From positions 19,240 to 83,239 of the forward strand of contig JBFJVB010000003.1 of NCBI GenBank assembly GCA_041624435.1: a DNA stretch of 64,000 bases, read 5' to 3'. The notes under the pieces were generated by a model. It saw only the letters and a program-made list of their open reading frames with translations, did no database searches and was not told where the DNA came from. Numbering within the stretch: the stretch's first letter is position 1; each line of letters begins with the position of its first letter. This stretch comes from Oceanococcus sp041624435 (GTDB lineage Bacteria; Pseudomonadota; Gammaproteobacteria; Nevskiales; Oceanococcaceae). A program made the translations under genes and the position numbers. Below are positions 1 to 8,753 of the stretch, in pieces.

Positions 1-185
1 CGGGAATCCCCCCACCGCGACAGGCCCTGTCCTTGCTAGAATCTCGTCCCGAACTTGCCATGGCAGAGCAACCGGGCTCGCCGAGAGGATCGGCCGCCTG
101 TTGCGCTGTGTATACCCGAACAAGGATTCCCCGGGCACCGTGTCGAACCGCATCCGTCCGGATCCCCTAGGTGCCGCATAGGTCG

Positions 186-911
186 ATGATAGCTGATCAA
201 TATATCTGGGTGTTCTGGACCGCCCTGCTGCTGGCCCTGTGGATAGGCCTGTACATCGGCCTGCCCGGCCATCGCAGCATCATGTGGTGGTCGAGTCTGA
301 TCTGCATGCCGCTGGGCCTGACCCAGCCGGTCTACCTGCAGGCGTACTGGACGCCCCCGAGCCTGTTTGGCCTGACGCAACGCACCGGTTTCGACCTGGA
401 AAGCCTGCTGTTCTGCTTTACCATCGCGGGCATCAGCATCGCCCTGTTCAAGGTCTATTCCGGGACCATCATCCTGCCGACCAACGATCCGGTACGCCGC
501 GCGCAAATCAACCGTCGCTTCAAACCGGCCATCGCCGCCCCCTTCGTGCTCTCGCCATGGCTGTACCTGATCTGGCCCTGGAATCCGATTTACTGGGCCA
601 TCCTGACCATGTTGATCGGTGCCCTGGCGGCGATGTGGTGCCTGCCCGAGTGGGTGCGCAAACTGGGCATCAGCGCGCTGCTGTTCACCGCGGTCTACGC
701 CGTGCCCTTGCTGGTGCTGGAACTGCTGGCCCCCGGCTATACCCAGCGGGTCTGGAACCTGCAAGACCTGTCTGGCGTGACCCTGTTCACCGCGCCAGTT
801 GAAGAATTTCTGTTCGCCATCTGCTTCAGCCTGTCCTGCAATGGCATTTATCTGTTGCTGCTATGGAACCGCTACGGCGTCACCACGCCGGAGACCTTGA
901 CTGCGGACTGA
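186..911 (+). CDS. lycopene cyclase domain protein (CrtYc/CrtYd fused type)
   Basis: This is a 241-residue polytopic membrane protein with about seven hydrophobic segments. It carries the signature of the CrtYc/CrtYd lycopene cyclase family, the PxEE motif, at residues 204-207 (PVEE followed by FLF). A related but altered copy lies in the first half at residues 70-73 (DLES followed by LLF). The two halves therefore look like fused CrtYc and CrtYd units. Family members cyclise the ends of lycopene or related C40-C50 carotenoids in the membrane; the substrate here is unknown, and no phytoene synthase or desaturase of the CrtB/CrtI type is in the window. I chose the ATG at 186; a GTG at 171 in frame is an alternative. 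The last 51 bases overlap the tail of the convergent dehydrogenase gene. Confidence 0.8.
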   Translation: MIADQYIWVFWTALLLALWIGLYIGLPGHRSIMWWSSLICMPLGLTQPVYLQAYWTPPSLFGLTQRTGFDLESLLFCFTIAGISIALFKVYSGTIILPTNDPVRRAQINRRFKPAIAAPFVLSPWLYLIWPWNPIYWAILTMLIGALAAMWCLPEWVRKLGISALLFTAVYAVPLLVLELLAPGYTQRVWNLQDLSGVTLFTAPVEEFLFAICFSLSCNGIYLLLLWNRYGVTTPETLTAD

Positions 912-1904
912 CGGCCCACCGCTCCGTGCGCCGCAGCGCGCGGTGCGTGTCCAGGCCAGGGTTTGCTCCCACAGTTGCGCGGCGACGGCCGTATCGGCCG
1001 CGGCCGGGCTGGCAGCAGCCGGCTGACAGCGCCGAAAATAGCCACCCGCCCGGGCGCAAGGAGCGGTCGCGCAGTGCAGCGTGGTTTGCGCACCTTCCTG
1101 GGTATTGAGCATGAAGGCCTGTTCCAGCGGCGCCAGGGCCTTGCGCAGGCGGGCCAGACGTGGCGCTCCCTCCAGTCCGCGATCAGCGATCTGACTGTAT
1201 ACCGCACCGGGGTGCAGGCAGCAGCTGCTCAGGCCTCGCGCGGCGTAGCGGCGCTGCAACTCGAAACTCATGTGCACCAGCCCCAGCTTGGACAGGCCAT
1301 AGGCCACCCAGGAGTCATAGGTTTCCGGCACGGTCAGCAAGCCCGCATTATTGCCCTTGTCATGCAGTTGTGACACCACAGTGACGACCCGCGCGGCGCC
1401 ATGCCGGGCGGCACTGTCCAGCAGCATCGGCAGCAGCATCTGGGTCAGATCAAAGGTTCCCAGATAATTGATTCGCCAGTGCAGTTCGTGACCATCGGCG
1501 GTGAGATGGGGCTGTTTCCACTGCGACAGCAAATCCAGGTGAATACCGGCGTTGTTGATCAGCACATCCAGCCGCGACCCCTGACGCTCAATATACTGCG
1601 CAACGAAAGCGGCCACCGATTCGGCCTGACTCAAATCCAGGGCTGCGGCTCTGACCTGACCGCCGCCCTCCGGCAGGCCGCGGTTCAGGCTGTCCGCAGC
1701 CTCCTGCGGCGCATGGCGTGCGGTGATCATCACGCTCGCCCCCCAGGCAGCCAATGTGCCTGCGGTGGCGAAGCCAATCGAACCGGGACTGGCACCGGTG
1801 ACGATGATCTGCTGCCCGCGCAGGTCACGCGGCGTGGCAAAAGGAGCGCGTATGACCGTGCGTCGCCACCAGGATCGCCGCGCTTCGGCCGCAGTTTCAG
1901 ACAT
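861..1904 (-). CDS. short-chain dehydrogenase/reductase (retinol dehydrogenase-like)
   Basis: This 347-residue protein is a classical NAD(P)-dependent short-chain dehydrogenase. A glycine-rich cofactor loop (TGASPGSIG) lies at residues 36-44 and NNAG at 117-120. The catalytic triad is Ser178, Tyr202 and Lys206, within YGLSK. The start at 1904 is set by an AAGGAG ribosome binding site seven bases upstream. The closest family style is the retinol-dehydrogenase/WWOX-like group, whose C-terminal pattern (YFxxCxPA, then LWE) is present. About 35 arginine- and glycine-rich residues follow the point where such proteins normally stop, and they run 51 bases into the end of the cyclase-domain gene. It would oxidise or reduce an alcohol/ketone on a lipophilic substrate; the substrate is not known. 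Confidence 0.85.
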   Translation of the reverse strand: MSETAAEARRSWWRRTVIRAPFATPRDLRGQQIIVTGASPGSIGFATAGTLAAWGASVMITARHAPQEAADSLNRGLPEGGGQVRAAALDLSQAESVAAFVAQYIERQGSRLDVLINNAGIHLDLLSQWKQPHLTADGHELHWRINYLGTFDLTQMLLPMLLDSAARHGAARVVTVVSQLHDKGNNAGLLTVPETYDSWVAYGLSKLGLVHMSFELQRRYAARGLSSCCLHPGAVYSQIADRGLEGAPRLARLRKALAPLEQAFMLNTQEGAQTTLHCATAPCARAGGYFRRCQPAAASPAAADTAVAAQLWEQTLAWTRTARCGARSGGPSVRSQGLRRGDAVAVP

Positions 1905-1998
1905 GCCCGTACTCCTTGAGGATGTGAGTGGCTGCCGCAGCCGGCTCAACCGTAATCGCCCAGCCTCACACCACCGGCCTGGACACCCGGCATCGGTG

Positions 1999-2057
1999 AA
2001 AAAGGACGCCGCGGCAAGCTGCTGCGATCAAATCGATCGCAGCAAGCTGCCGCGGCA
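1999..2057 (-). terminator. probable Rho-independent terminator after the DUF1501 gene
   Basis: Two long inverted arms (2008-2029 and 2035-2056) share GCCGCGGC at the outer end and GATCGCAGCA-type sequence near the loop, with a small internal mismatch around an AGCT. Read on the minus strand, the stem is followed after four bases by five T residues (1999-2003). It lies just past the DUF1501 stop and before the dehydrogenase start, so it would separate the two transcription units. The gap between stem and T run makes it imperfect. Confidence 0.6.
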
Positions 2058-2082
2058 CCAGACTTCCACCACATTCTAAGCT

Positions 2083-3363
2083 TCAGGCTCGGTATTCGAA
2101 CAAATCCAGTGTCGATGGCTGATAACCGAACCGCGGGAACATGGTTTCCCAATCCGCTGCGCCTAAATCCAGACCCAGGCGACGCTCCAGGAGCTGCGTC
2201 AGCACGCTGCGATAATCGGTCGTCACCCGCAGATCACCGCGATGCGCCATCTCGCCCAGCAGACTGCCATCGCTGCGGCTCCAGTTCTGGGCATGGATGC
2301 CACCCCGAACCCCGCCGCCCAGCAACATCATCAGTCCGCCGGTGCCGTGATCCGTTCCCTGCGAGCCATTGCCGCGAAGCCGCCGGCCGAACTCGGACTG
2401 CACCATCACCGTGACATTGGCGATGTTGGCCCGACCGGACTCTGCCCCCAGATCGGCATACAGGGCGGCCAGAGACTCGGCCAGATTGCCGATCAAGGCA
2501 TCCTGTCTGGCCAGTTGATCACCGTGCGTATCCCAGCCGCCATAATCCAGGCAGATCAACTCGACCTCCGGGACCGCCTTGATGACCTTGGCGGCTTCGG
2601 ACAACTGGTCACCCAGTACGGAATCCGGATAACGCACCCCATTGTGGGAGACCCCGGCCAGGTCCTTGCAGGCGACGTCATTGACGACTTCGGCCGTTCG
2701 GGCGCCGAGTATTTCCACCGGCGAGTCGGCCCCCTCGTGCAGGCTGCGAATCGCCTGGGCATAGGCCTCCGGATCATCCACATTCAGTTCCAGATCGTTA
2801 AGCCGCCGCGTGGTGACCACACTGGTACTCCCAAACAGGGCGCTGGGAGCCGAGGGTTGCAAGGCCAGGGCCCGCGCGAACGGGTCCACTACCACCGGAC
2901 TGGCGGCGCGCAGGTAGCGTGCCATCCAGCCGCCGTCGGTAGCCTTTTCCTGGCCATTGGCGTACTCGATCCGATCCTCGTTGGCGAAATGGGAGCGCCG
3001 ACCGCCCGCATCACCCGCACCCATGACAATGGCGAGGTCGCCATTGGCCCAGCAGCCGTTATCGATCAGCGGGGCGAACTTGGGATGCAGCCCGAAATAG
3101 CCATCACCCACGGACAGGGGATTGTCGATCATGACATCGAACACACCCGCCTCCCGACGCAACTGGGCATATCCCTGATCAGCGTGAGGCACGCACATAT
3201 TCAGCGCGTCCGCGCCTCCGCGCAGGAAAATCTGGATCAGTACATCGCGGTTCTGCGTGGCCTTTGCCACGTTGCAATTGGTGGAAGCCTGGGCCCGGTT
3301 GCTGGTCAGTAAAGCCAAGCTCGCGGCGGCGCCGATTCCGGTAAGCAAATCTCTGCGTAACAT
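2083..3363 (-). CDS. exported DUF1501 protein
   Basis: This 426-residue protein belongs to the DUF1501 family (alkaline-phosphatase-fold, sulfatase-like proteins of unknown function). The N-terminus MLRRDLLTGIG, followed by an alanine/leucine-rich stretch ending near AQA, is a twin-arginine (Tat) signal, so the protein is expected in the periplasm. Later motifs fit the family, including QSEFGRR in the C-terminal half and HGTGG. The start at 3363 has an AAGGAG site about ten bases upstream, and the gene begins 13 bases after the DUF1800 stop. The two are co-transcribed, as is usual for this pair. The biochemical role of the pair is not established. Confidence 0.85.
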   Translation of the reverse strand: MLRRDLLTGIGAAASLALLTSNRAQASTNCNVAKATQNRDVLIQIFLRGGADALNMCVPHADQGYAQLRREAGVFDVMIDNPLSVGDGYFGLHPKFAPLIDNGCWANGDLAIVMGAGDAGGRRSHFANEDRIEYANGQEKATDGGWMARYLRAASPVVVDPFARALALQPSAPSALFGSTSVVTTRRLNDLELNVDDPEAYAQAIRSLHEGADSPVEILGARTAEVVNDVACKDLAGVSHNGVRYPDSVLGDQLSEAAKVIKAVPEVELICLDYGGWDTHGDQLARQDALIGNLAESLAALYADLGAESGRANIANVTVMVQSEFGRRLRGNGSQGTDHGTGGLMMLLGGGVRGGIHAQNWSRSDGSLLGEMAHRGDLRVTTDYRSVLTQLLERRLGLDLGAADWETMFPRFGYQPSTLDLFEYRA

Positions 3364-3376
3364 GATTGGTGTCTCC

Positions 3377-5107
3377 TTAACGAGCTTGAAAATACGGCGA
3401 GCTGAGAATGAGTCCGATGACTCCCTTGGCCTTGGCATAGGCCTGGGAGCGACTCAATTCCGTATCGCGATCGGCATCATCGCCATGGACAAACAACTCC
3501 AGGGCCGCCCGATCCTCGTTTTTCAATTCCCGATGCAGAATCCGCTTGCGCAGATTCTCAACGATGCCCGCCGCGGTCCGTGCGGAACCGCTGAGCTCAT
3601 CCACATCCACCTTGGCCGGATAGTTGTAGCCGCTACCAAAGGCCGCCGATTCGACCCAGCGACGCAGGGTCCAGGCCGTACTCGACCAGTAACCGATTTC
3701 ATCGGGATAACCCGTGGGCAATTCCCAGTCATGCGGGACCTGACCCAGGGCCTCCAGCTCCAGGGTCATGGCCCGTCCGTTGCTGCGAAACACCATGGCA
3801 CCGGTCGCGCGCAGCGACGAAATATAGAACTCGAAGGGACGCTTGAACTTCTGGTCCTTCGCCGCCCGAAACTGCGGCGAATTGAGCAGCAGGCGCAGCA
3901 TGCCGCGGATATCACCCTCGACCGCACCCAGCCCCAGCGGACCGGCATAGGCATCAGCCAGTTTTGCGACCAGAGCCTCGTCCGGCACGTCGCAGACGAA
4001 ACGCCGCACCAGCTTGCGCGCCAGATTTTCTGCGGTAAACCGACTCTTGATCAGAATGTCGATGACTTGCAGGCCATCATTGATACCACCGCCGGCAGGG
4101 ATGTCATGTCCCATCACCCGCTTGGGACCGTCGTCGTGCTTGTCCGCATCGAAGAAGAAATCGCCGGTGGCCGGGTCGACCGTCCAGCCGGTGAAGCAGC
4201 GGGCGACGTTCTGCACGTCCTCTTCGGTATAGCCACCTTTGGCATCCATGGCTTCGATGCCCAGCGTGTGCAGCTCCATGATTTCCCGGGCGTAATTCTC
4301 GTTCGGCGCGCCGTCGACGTTGCTCACCCCGTCGAGGTAGTAGATCATCGCCGTGCTCTTGGCCGAAGCGGTCAGCAGCGCCCGAAACGTGGTCAGCGCA
4401 TTGGGCCGGATGACTTCCCGATCGTCCAGCATCTTGTGCACGCGCATGTCCTTGGACAGCCCGGAGTAGATACTGAAATGGTTGCTCCAGAATTCGACCA
4501 TCACCTCGTACAGCTGACGCTGGCTCAGCAAGGCCCGATAGATCGTCACCCCGCGGAGCTGAGCCTCGGCCCGATGCGGCCCTGCGGTGGTCCCCTTGAA
4601 GTTGATTTCTTCCCAGACCCCATCATCGACGCCGGTGAGCGCGCCGAGGTCGACACCCAGCTTGCGCACCGTTTGCCGATAGGCGTTCTCGCTGATGTGA
4701 TTGGGGCTGATCGGACTATTACCGTAGTGATAAATCGCCAGCCGGCGCGGCAAATGGTAGCCGGTGAAATTGTAGGCAATTTCGGCCTCACACAGCGCAT
4801 CCGGGATCAGCTCGGGATGCAGCTGCTCTTCGATATAGGCCTCCTGGCCAATCAGCCGCGCCCGCTCCAGCGCGTCACGGCGAACGCCGAAACTGATCCG
4901 GTTGAGCAAATGCACCTCCGGGTCCGGTGCGGGCAGATCCACCAGTTCGTCAACACCGGCATAGGTTTCCAGCTCAAAACCCAGCGCATTGGTATTGAGC
5001 ACCTCGCGGTTGACTTCTCTGGCCACCCCATCAACGGTGATGCCCGCAGCCGCCATTGAAGGCGCGGCGAGCAAACCGGTCAGCAGTGAACGTCGTTGCA
5101 TGTCCAT
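3377..5107 (-). CDS. exported DUF1800 protein
   Basis: This 576-residue protein belongs to the DUF1800 family, which is nearly always encoded beside DUF1501. The N-terminus contains QRRSLLTG followed by a hydrophobic alanine-rich run, again a Tat-type signal. Family features visible include LLNRISFG near the start, EFWSNHFSIY, the segment NENYAREIMELHTLG and the following CFTGW. I chose the start at 5107 because an AGGAGG lies eleven bases upstream; a second ATG two codons later is also possible. It forms a two-gene transcription unit with the DUF1501 gene. The function is unknown; the pair is presumed to work at the cell surface or in the periplasm. Confidence 0.85.
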   Translation of the reverse strand: MDMQRRSLLTGLLAAPSMAAAGITVDGVAREVNREVLNTNALGFELETYAGVDELVDLPAPDPEVHLLNRISFGVRRDALERARLIGQEAYIEEQLHPELIPDALCEAEIAYNFTGYHLPRRLAIYHYGNSPISPNHISENAYRQTVRKLGVDLGALTGVDDGVWEEINFKGTTAGPHRAEAQLRGVTIYRALLSQRQLYEVMVEFWSNHFSIYSGLSKDMRVHKMLDDREVIRPNALTTFRALLTASAKSTAMIYYLDGVSNVDGAPNENYAREIMELHTLGIEAMDAKGGYTEEDVQNVARCFTGWTVDPATGDFFFDADKHDDGPKRVMGHDIPAGGGINDGLQVIDILIKSRFTAENLARKLVRRFVCDVPDEALVAKLADAYAGPLGLGAVEGDIRGMLRLLLNSPQFRAAKDQKFKRPFEFYISSLRATGAMVFRSNGRAMTLELEALGQVPHDWELPTGYPDEIGYWSSTAWTLRRWVESAAFGSGYNYPAKVDVDELSGSARTAAGIVENLRKRILHRELKNEDRAALELFVHGDDADRDTELSRSQAYAKAKGVIGLILSSPYFQAR

Positions 5108-5629
5108 CAGTCCTACTTCCTCCTGAAACGACACCTTGCGGTGCCACCCTATCCTTTGGTCTTAAATCTGACAGTCACGAACCGATCCATGGTTCGTGTC
5201 ACTTGAGAACCTGTTTCGCAAAGCCTGTGCCAATTTTTTGACATGCACGGGAAATGGCCAGATGAAATGGCCGGTTTTACCGCATGAGCGGGCAATTTCT
5301 AAGGAAATCAACTTAAATCAAGCCTGGCGACGCCGTCACCACGGCCCAAGGAAACTGACAAAATTTGGCAGTTTTTTACGTCCCAGGGCCGATTTACAGC
5401 CATTACCGCCCGTCTTACTGCGCTGTGAAGATTCAAAGTCAAGGTTTTGACGGTCGCCGCGACAGCCTTGGGAGCCCGCTTCCCTGCGTGCGAAACGGCC
5501 CTGCCTGCAGTCCCTTAACAGCAGTAAATCCGCTGCTTCGTAGCTCTGTGGTGCCGATGCGCCCTGGTTTCCCGCTGTGCCCGGCATCCGCTCCGGCTGC
5601 TCATACGGCCAGACCGCTGGCACTGCCGC
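5108..5629. other. intergenic region with an 8-bp dyad upstream of the DUF1800/DUF1501 unit
   Basis: About 520 bases without a convincing gene. It must contain the promoter for the minus-strand DUF1800/DUF1501 pair. A perfect dyad, CACGAACC (5176-5183) and GGTTCGTG (5191-5198) with a seven-base spacer, sits about 70 bases upstream of the DUF1800 start and could be an operator. A smaller A/T-rich inverted repeat ending in six Ts lies near 5350-5380. Short open frames in this stretch have no recognisable content or start signals. Confidence 0.4.
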
Positions 5630-6484
5630 TCACCGACGCCTGGCCGAAATCAGGCTGTAGCTCCACAATCCACGCTGAAACGCGGTGATCTGCTCGCGCG
5701 AGCCTTCGACGTTCTCCGCCCGTACCGAGGAAAGGACGCCCATGCGGCGCAACAGGCGAACAGCGGGTGTGGCCACCTGGCACATGCGCTTCAACCGGCG
5801 CAATGATGGCGCGACCGCTGGGCTGATATCGCGGTATTCAACGTCAGCAAACCCCGCCTGCTCCAGCTGCTTGCAGTAAACCTCCGCCGTCGGCAGAGCG
5901 GGCATGGCCCAGGCATTCAGACCCCGCACCATCGATTCACTCTCAGCGTCGGTGAGCGGCGGATTCGAGCGCATGAAGCAGTCGGTCAGCACCAGTCGCC
6001 CACCCGGCAACAGCAGCCTGTGCGCTTCGCTGAACACCGCGGCACGGTCTGGCGCGTGAACGAGACTTTCCAGGGCCCAGAACACGGTAAACGCACCATC
6101 GGCAAACGGCGTTCTGCCAAAATCCCCCAGCAACAGACGAACTTGACTCTGGAGGTTTCGACGGCTTGCCCACTGACTACCCTCGGACGCTTGAAAAGGA
6201 ACCAGGGTGATCCCGGTTACATCGCAACCCCGATGTTCCGCCAGCCACAAGGCGCTACCGCCGTATCCGCACCCGGCGTCCAGCACGCGATCATCCGCGC
6301 CAATGGACACGGCCTCAGCCAGAACTTCGTTCATTCTCAACAGAGACGCCCGATGCGAGCGGTGCCGCTCATCGACATAGCCAAAATGAACCGCCAGGTC
6401 TTGCCGACTGCTCCACAAGATGCGGATATCGTGTCTGGTGGCCTCGTAATAAGCCGGTACATCAGGCGTCTCTTGCACAGTCAT
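5630..6484 (-). CDS. SAM-dependent methyltransferase (tocopherol/sterol methyltransferase-like)
   Basis: This 284-residue class I methyltransferase has SAM motif I (VLDAGCGYGG) at residues 67-76 and the acidic/glycine motif of the next strand (GCDVTGITLVPFQ). The post-I region LLPGGRLVLTDCF is typical of methyltransferase type 11 enzymes. The pattern GITLxPxQ after motif I resembles the tocopherol and sterol methyltransferase group, which methylate hydrophobic ring or isoprenoid substrates. It is a clear paralogue of the methyltransferase at 19784-20674: both have YYxAT near the N-terminus, HFGY, LRMN and a PSLRRLK segment. The start at 6484 is chosen by alignment to that paralogue; the ribosome binding site is weak. 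It is divergent from the FAD enzyme pair. Confidence 0.85.
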   Translation of the reverse strand: MTVQETPDVPAYYEATRHDIRILWSSRQDLAVHFGYVDERHRSHRASLLRMNEVLAEAVSIGADDRVLDAGCGYGGSALWLAEHRGCDVTGITLVPFQASEGSQWASRRNLQSQVRLLLGDFGRTPFADGAFTVFWALESLVHAPDRAAVFSEAHRLLLPGGRLVLTDCFMRSNPPLTDAESESMVRGLNAWAMPALPTAEVYCKQLEQAGFADVEYRDISPAVAPSLRRLKRMCQVATPAVRLLRRMGVLSSVRAENVEGSREQITAFQRGLWSYSLISARRR

Positions 6485-6646
6485 TTTCGATCCGTCCAAC
6501 CCCAGTTCCCAGGCATGCCTCCGCAATGCCGGTCCCGCGCTTGCGCAATAGCGGGCGCTTTTGCATGCTGCCCAAGTTCGCGCGCATGTCAATATCTTGG
6601 CATTTGGGGGAATGGTGAATCATTCGGCATGGCCTCAGGGGTCATC

Positions 6647-8734
6647 ATGACTATCCAGCAGAAAAAGCAGATCCACATCCTTGGAGGTGGCATGGGCGCC
6701 TTGAGCGCCGCTTACCACCTGAGCAGTCTCGACGGCTGGCAGGAAAACTATGTCATCACGGTTTACCAGGTGGGTTGGCGTCTGGGCGGAAAAGCGGCCA
6801 GCAGCCGAAACCCTCAGCACGGTTACCGAATCGAGGAACACGGCCTGCACTGCTGGATGGGATATTACGAAAATGCGTTCACCCTGCTACGTGAAGCCTA
6901 TGCGGAACTCGATCCACAGCGCTTGGAGCCATATTTCACCGTCGAGCAGGCATTTATCCCACGCAACAAGATGTCCACGCTGGAGCCGCTTGATCAGCCA
7001 TACACACATTGGCACATCCGCTTTCCGAAACGGCGAGGAAAACCAGGGGTAGGTGAGCCCCGCTATCGTTACTGGAGAGTCCTGGGCTGGACAGTGCGGA
7101 CGCTGCAGCAGCTGAGCAATGCCTGGTGTGCGCTGATTCGGCGGGCACGGCCTTCTGCCGCGCCAGCACCCGATGCCACCGCTCCGGCCCGCCCTTCGCC
7201 CAAGCAGCGTTCCGACAGCGCCCCCTCGCCCGCTGGGGATGGGATATCGAATCCATGCCCGGCACCGCAAGCCGACGATCGAAAGCCCGCGCCTGTTCTG
7301 GCCGCCATTTCAAGCCTGTTCGGTAGGCAGCGCACACGCCGCCTGGCGATCGTGGTGAATCTGTTACTGGCGAGCATCAGAGGCGTCTGGGCAGATCGTC
7401 TGCTCGAGCGTGGCTTGCACGCGATCGACGACGAAGATTTTCGAGCTTGGCTGCGCCGCCACGGCGCCAGTCGAAGCGCAACGGAATCGGCTCCGATTCA
7501 CGCCCTGTACTCAAGCTGCTTCTGTTATGCCGATGGCGATCTCCAGCGCCCTACTTTGGCCGCAGGCTGCGCGCTTGGACTGATGTTCCGGACCGGCTTG
7601 CTGTATCGGGGGCACGTTTGTTATCAGATGAAAGCTGGCATGGGCGACGTCGTGATCAAGCCGATGTATGAGTTACTGGTCCAACGGGGCGTACAGTTCG
7701 AGTTCTTTTCTCGGATCAAGCTGCTCGAACTTGGCCCGGACAAATCCCGAATCGCCAAACTCCACCTGGGCCGACAGGTGCACCTCAAAGACCGTTCCCG
7801 TGCTTATCAGCCGCTGGCCCGCTGCGCCGAAACAGGTGTTTCTTACTGGCCAGACCAGCCGCGCTACGACCAGATCGTCGATGCCGACACGGCGCGTCTG
7901 AGGCAACACACGATCAACCTGGAATCCGAGGCATCGACATGGCAGGACGTCGAAGACGTGGTCATTGAGCTTGCGCCTACAGACCAGGTTGTACTGGGCA
8001 TTCCTGCTACGGCCCAGGCCGGCATCTGCAGCGAATTGATGGCTGCCGACCACCGCTGGCGCGAGATGATTGCCGCCTTGCGGCCCGTTCCAACCCAAGC
8101 CATACAAATCTGGAGTGCACGCAGCGCCGAGAATCTGGGCGCTGCTGATTTGCCCGACCCGGCGACGATGGTAGGGTTGCCTGGGGCGCTGTGCGTGGGA
8201 GCAAACATGAGCCATCTGCTGGAAGCTGAACATTGGCAAGGACAGTTCAAGCCAAAAAGCCTGTTCTATTTTTGCGGCCCCCTGAATACGCCCCCGACGG
8301 CATCCAGGCCGGACGCTGCGGGCGAATCAGCCCTGCCCATGACCGGGCATGTCCTGAATCAGAGCAAGACCTGGATCCGCCAGCACGGCCATTGCTTCTG
8401 GGCCAGCCCGGAACTCATCGACCGGGTCCTGCGGGCACACGAGCCGACAGCCGATGCAGAACCTGATGACGCCACAGTGCAACAGGCACAGGTCTATGTT
8501 CGAGCCAACGTCGAACCAAGCGACTGCTACATATCGTCGCCCGCCGGCGGCAATTCAAAACGCCTGCCAGCGGATCGCAGCGGCTTTGACAACCTGGTTT
8601 TAGCCGGCGACTGGACCAGAACAACGGTCAACACCGGATGCATCGAGGCCGCGGTCATTTCGGGCAAGATCGCGAGCCGCGCGATTACCGGCTCGCCCAG
8701 AAAAATCATTGGAGAGTATTTTCTGCACCGCTGA
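6647..8734 (+). CDS. FAD-dependent desaturase-like oxidoreductase, copy 1
   Basis: This 695-residue flavoprotein has a Rossmann dinucleotide-binding start (ILGGGMGALSAA, residues 11-22), then GWRLGGKAASSR and RIEEHGLHCWMGYY. A C-terminal FAD-contact motif (LAGDWTRTTVNTG) is followed by an alanine-rich helix. This pattern belongs to the phytoene/zeta-carotene desaturase-like amine-oxidase superfamily (COG3349 type). A proline/alanine/serine-rich, probably disordered insertion occupies roughly residues 165-220; the second copy has no such insertion. The ATG at 6647 follows CAGGGG; an ATG at 6629 is an alternative. The next gene is a paralogue 19 bases downstream. The expected chemistry is FAD-dependent desaturation, isomerisation or dehydroxylation of a hydrophobic substrate. 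No specific substrate can be assigned. Confidence 0.8.
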   Translation: MTIQQKKQIHILGGGMGALSAAYHLSSLDGWQENYVITVYQVGWRLGGKAASSRNPQHGYRIEEHGLHCWMGYYENAFTLLREAYAELDPQRLEPYFTVEQAFIPRNKMSTLEPLDQPYTHWHIRFPKRRGKPGVGEPRYRYWRVLGWTVRTLQQLSNAWCALIRRARPSAAPAPDATAPARPSPKQRSDSAPSPAGDGISNPCPAPQADDRKPAPVLAAISSLFGRQRTRRLAIVVNLLLASIRGVWADRLLERGLHAIDDEDFRAWLRRHGASRSATESAPIHALYSSCFCYADGDLQRPTLAAGCALGLMFRTGLLYRGHVCYQMKAGMGDVVIKPMYELLVQRGVQFEFFSRIKLLELGPDKSRIAKLHLGRQVHLKDRSRAYQPLARCAETGVSYWPDQPRYDQIVDADTARLRQHTINLESEASTWQDVEDVVIELAPTDQVVLGIPATAQAGICSELMAADHRWREMIAALRPVPTQAIQIWSARSAENLGAADLPDPATMVGLPGALCVGANMSHLLEAEHWQGQFKPKSLFYFCGPLNTPPTASRPDAAGESALPMTGHVLNQSKTWIRQHGHCFWASPELIDRVLRAHEPTADAEPDDATVQQAQVYVRANVEPSDCYISSPAGGNSKRLPADRSGFDNLVLAGDWTRTTVNTGCIEAAVISGKIASRAITGSPRKIIGEYFLHR

Positions 8735-8753
8735 AGGAGGCAAGAGCAATCAA

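Noticed and set aside
3257..5059. 600-codon open frame on the plus strand opposite DUF1800/DUF1501
   Set aside because: No domain or motif is recognisable, composition mirrors the complementary strand, and both minus-strand genes have family motifs, Tat signals and ribosome binding sites.
5350..5380. A/T-rich inverted repeat ending in six Ts
   Set aside because: The T run is on the plus strand but there is no plus-strand gene just upstream to terminate; the stem is only about six bases.
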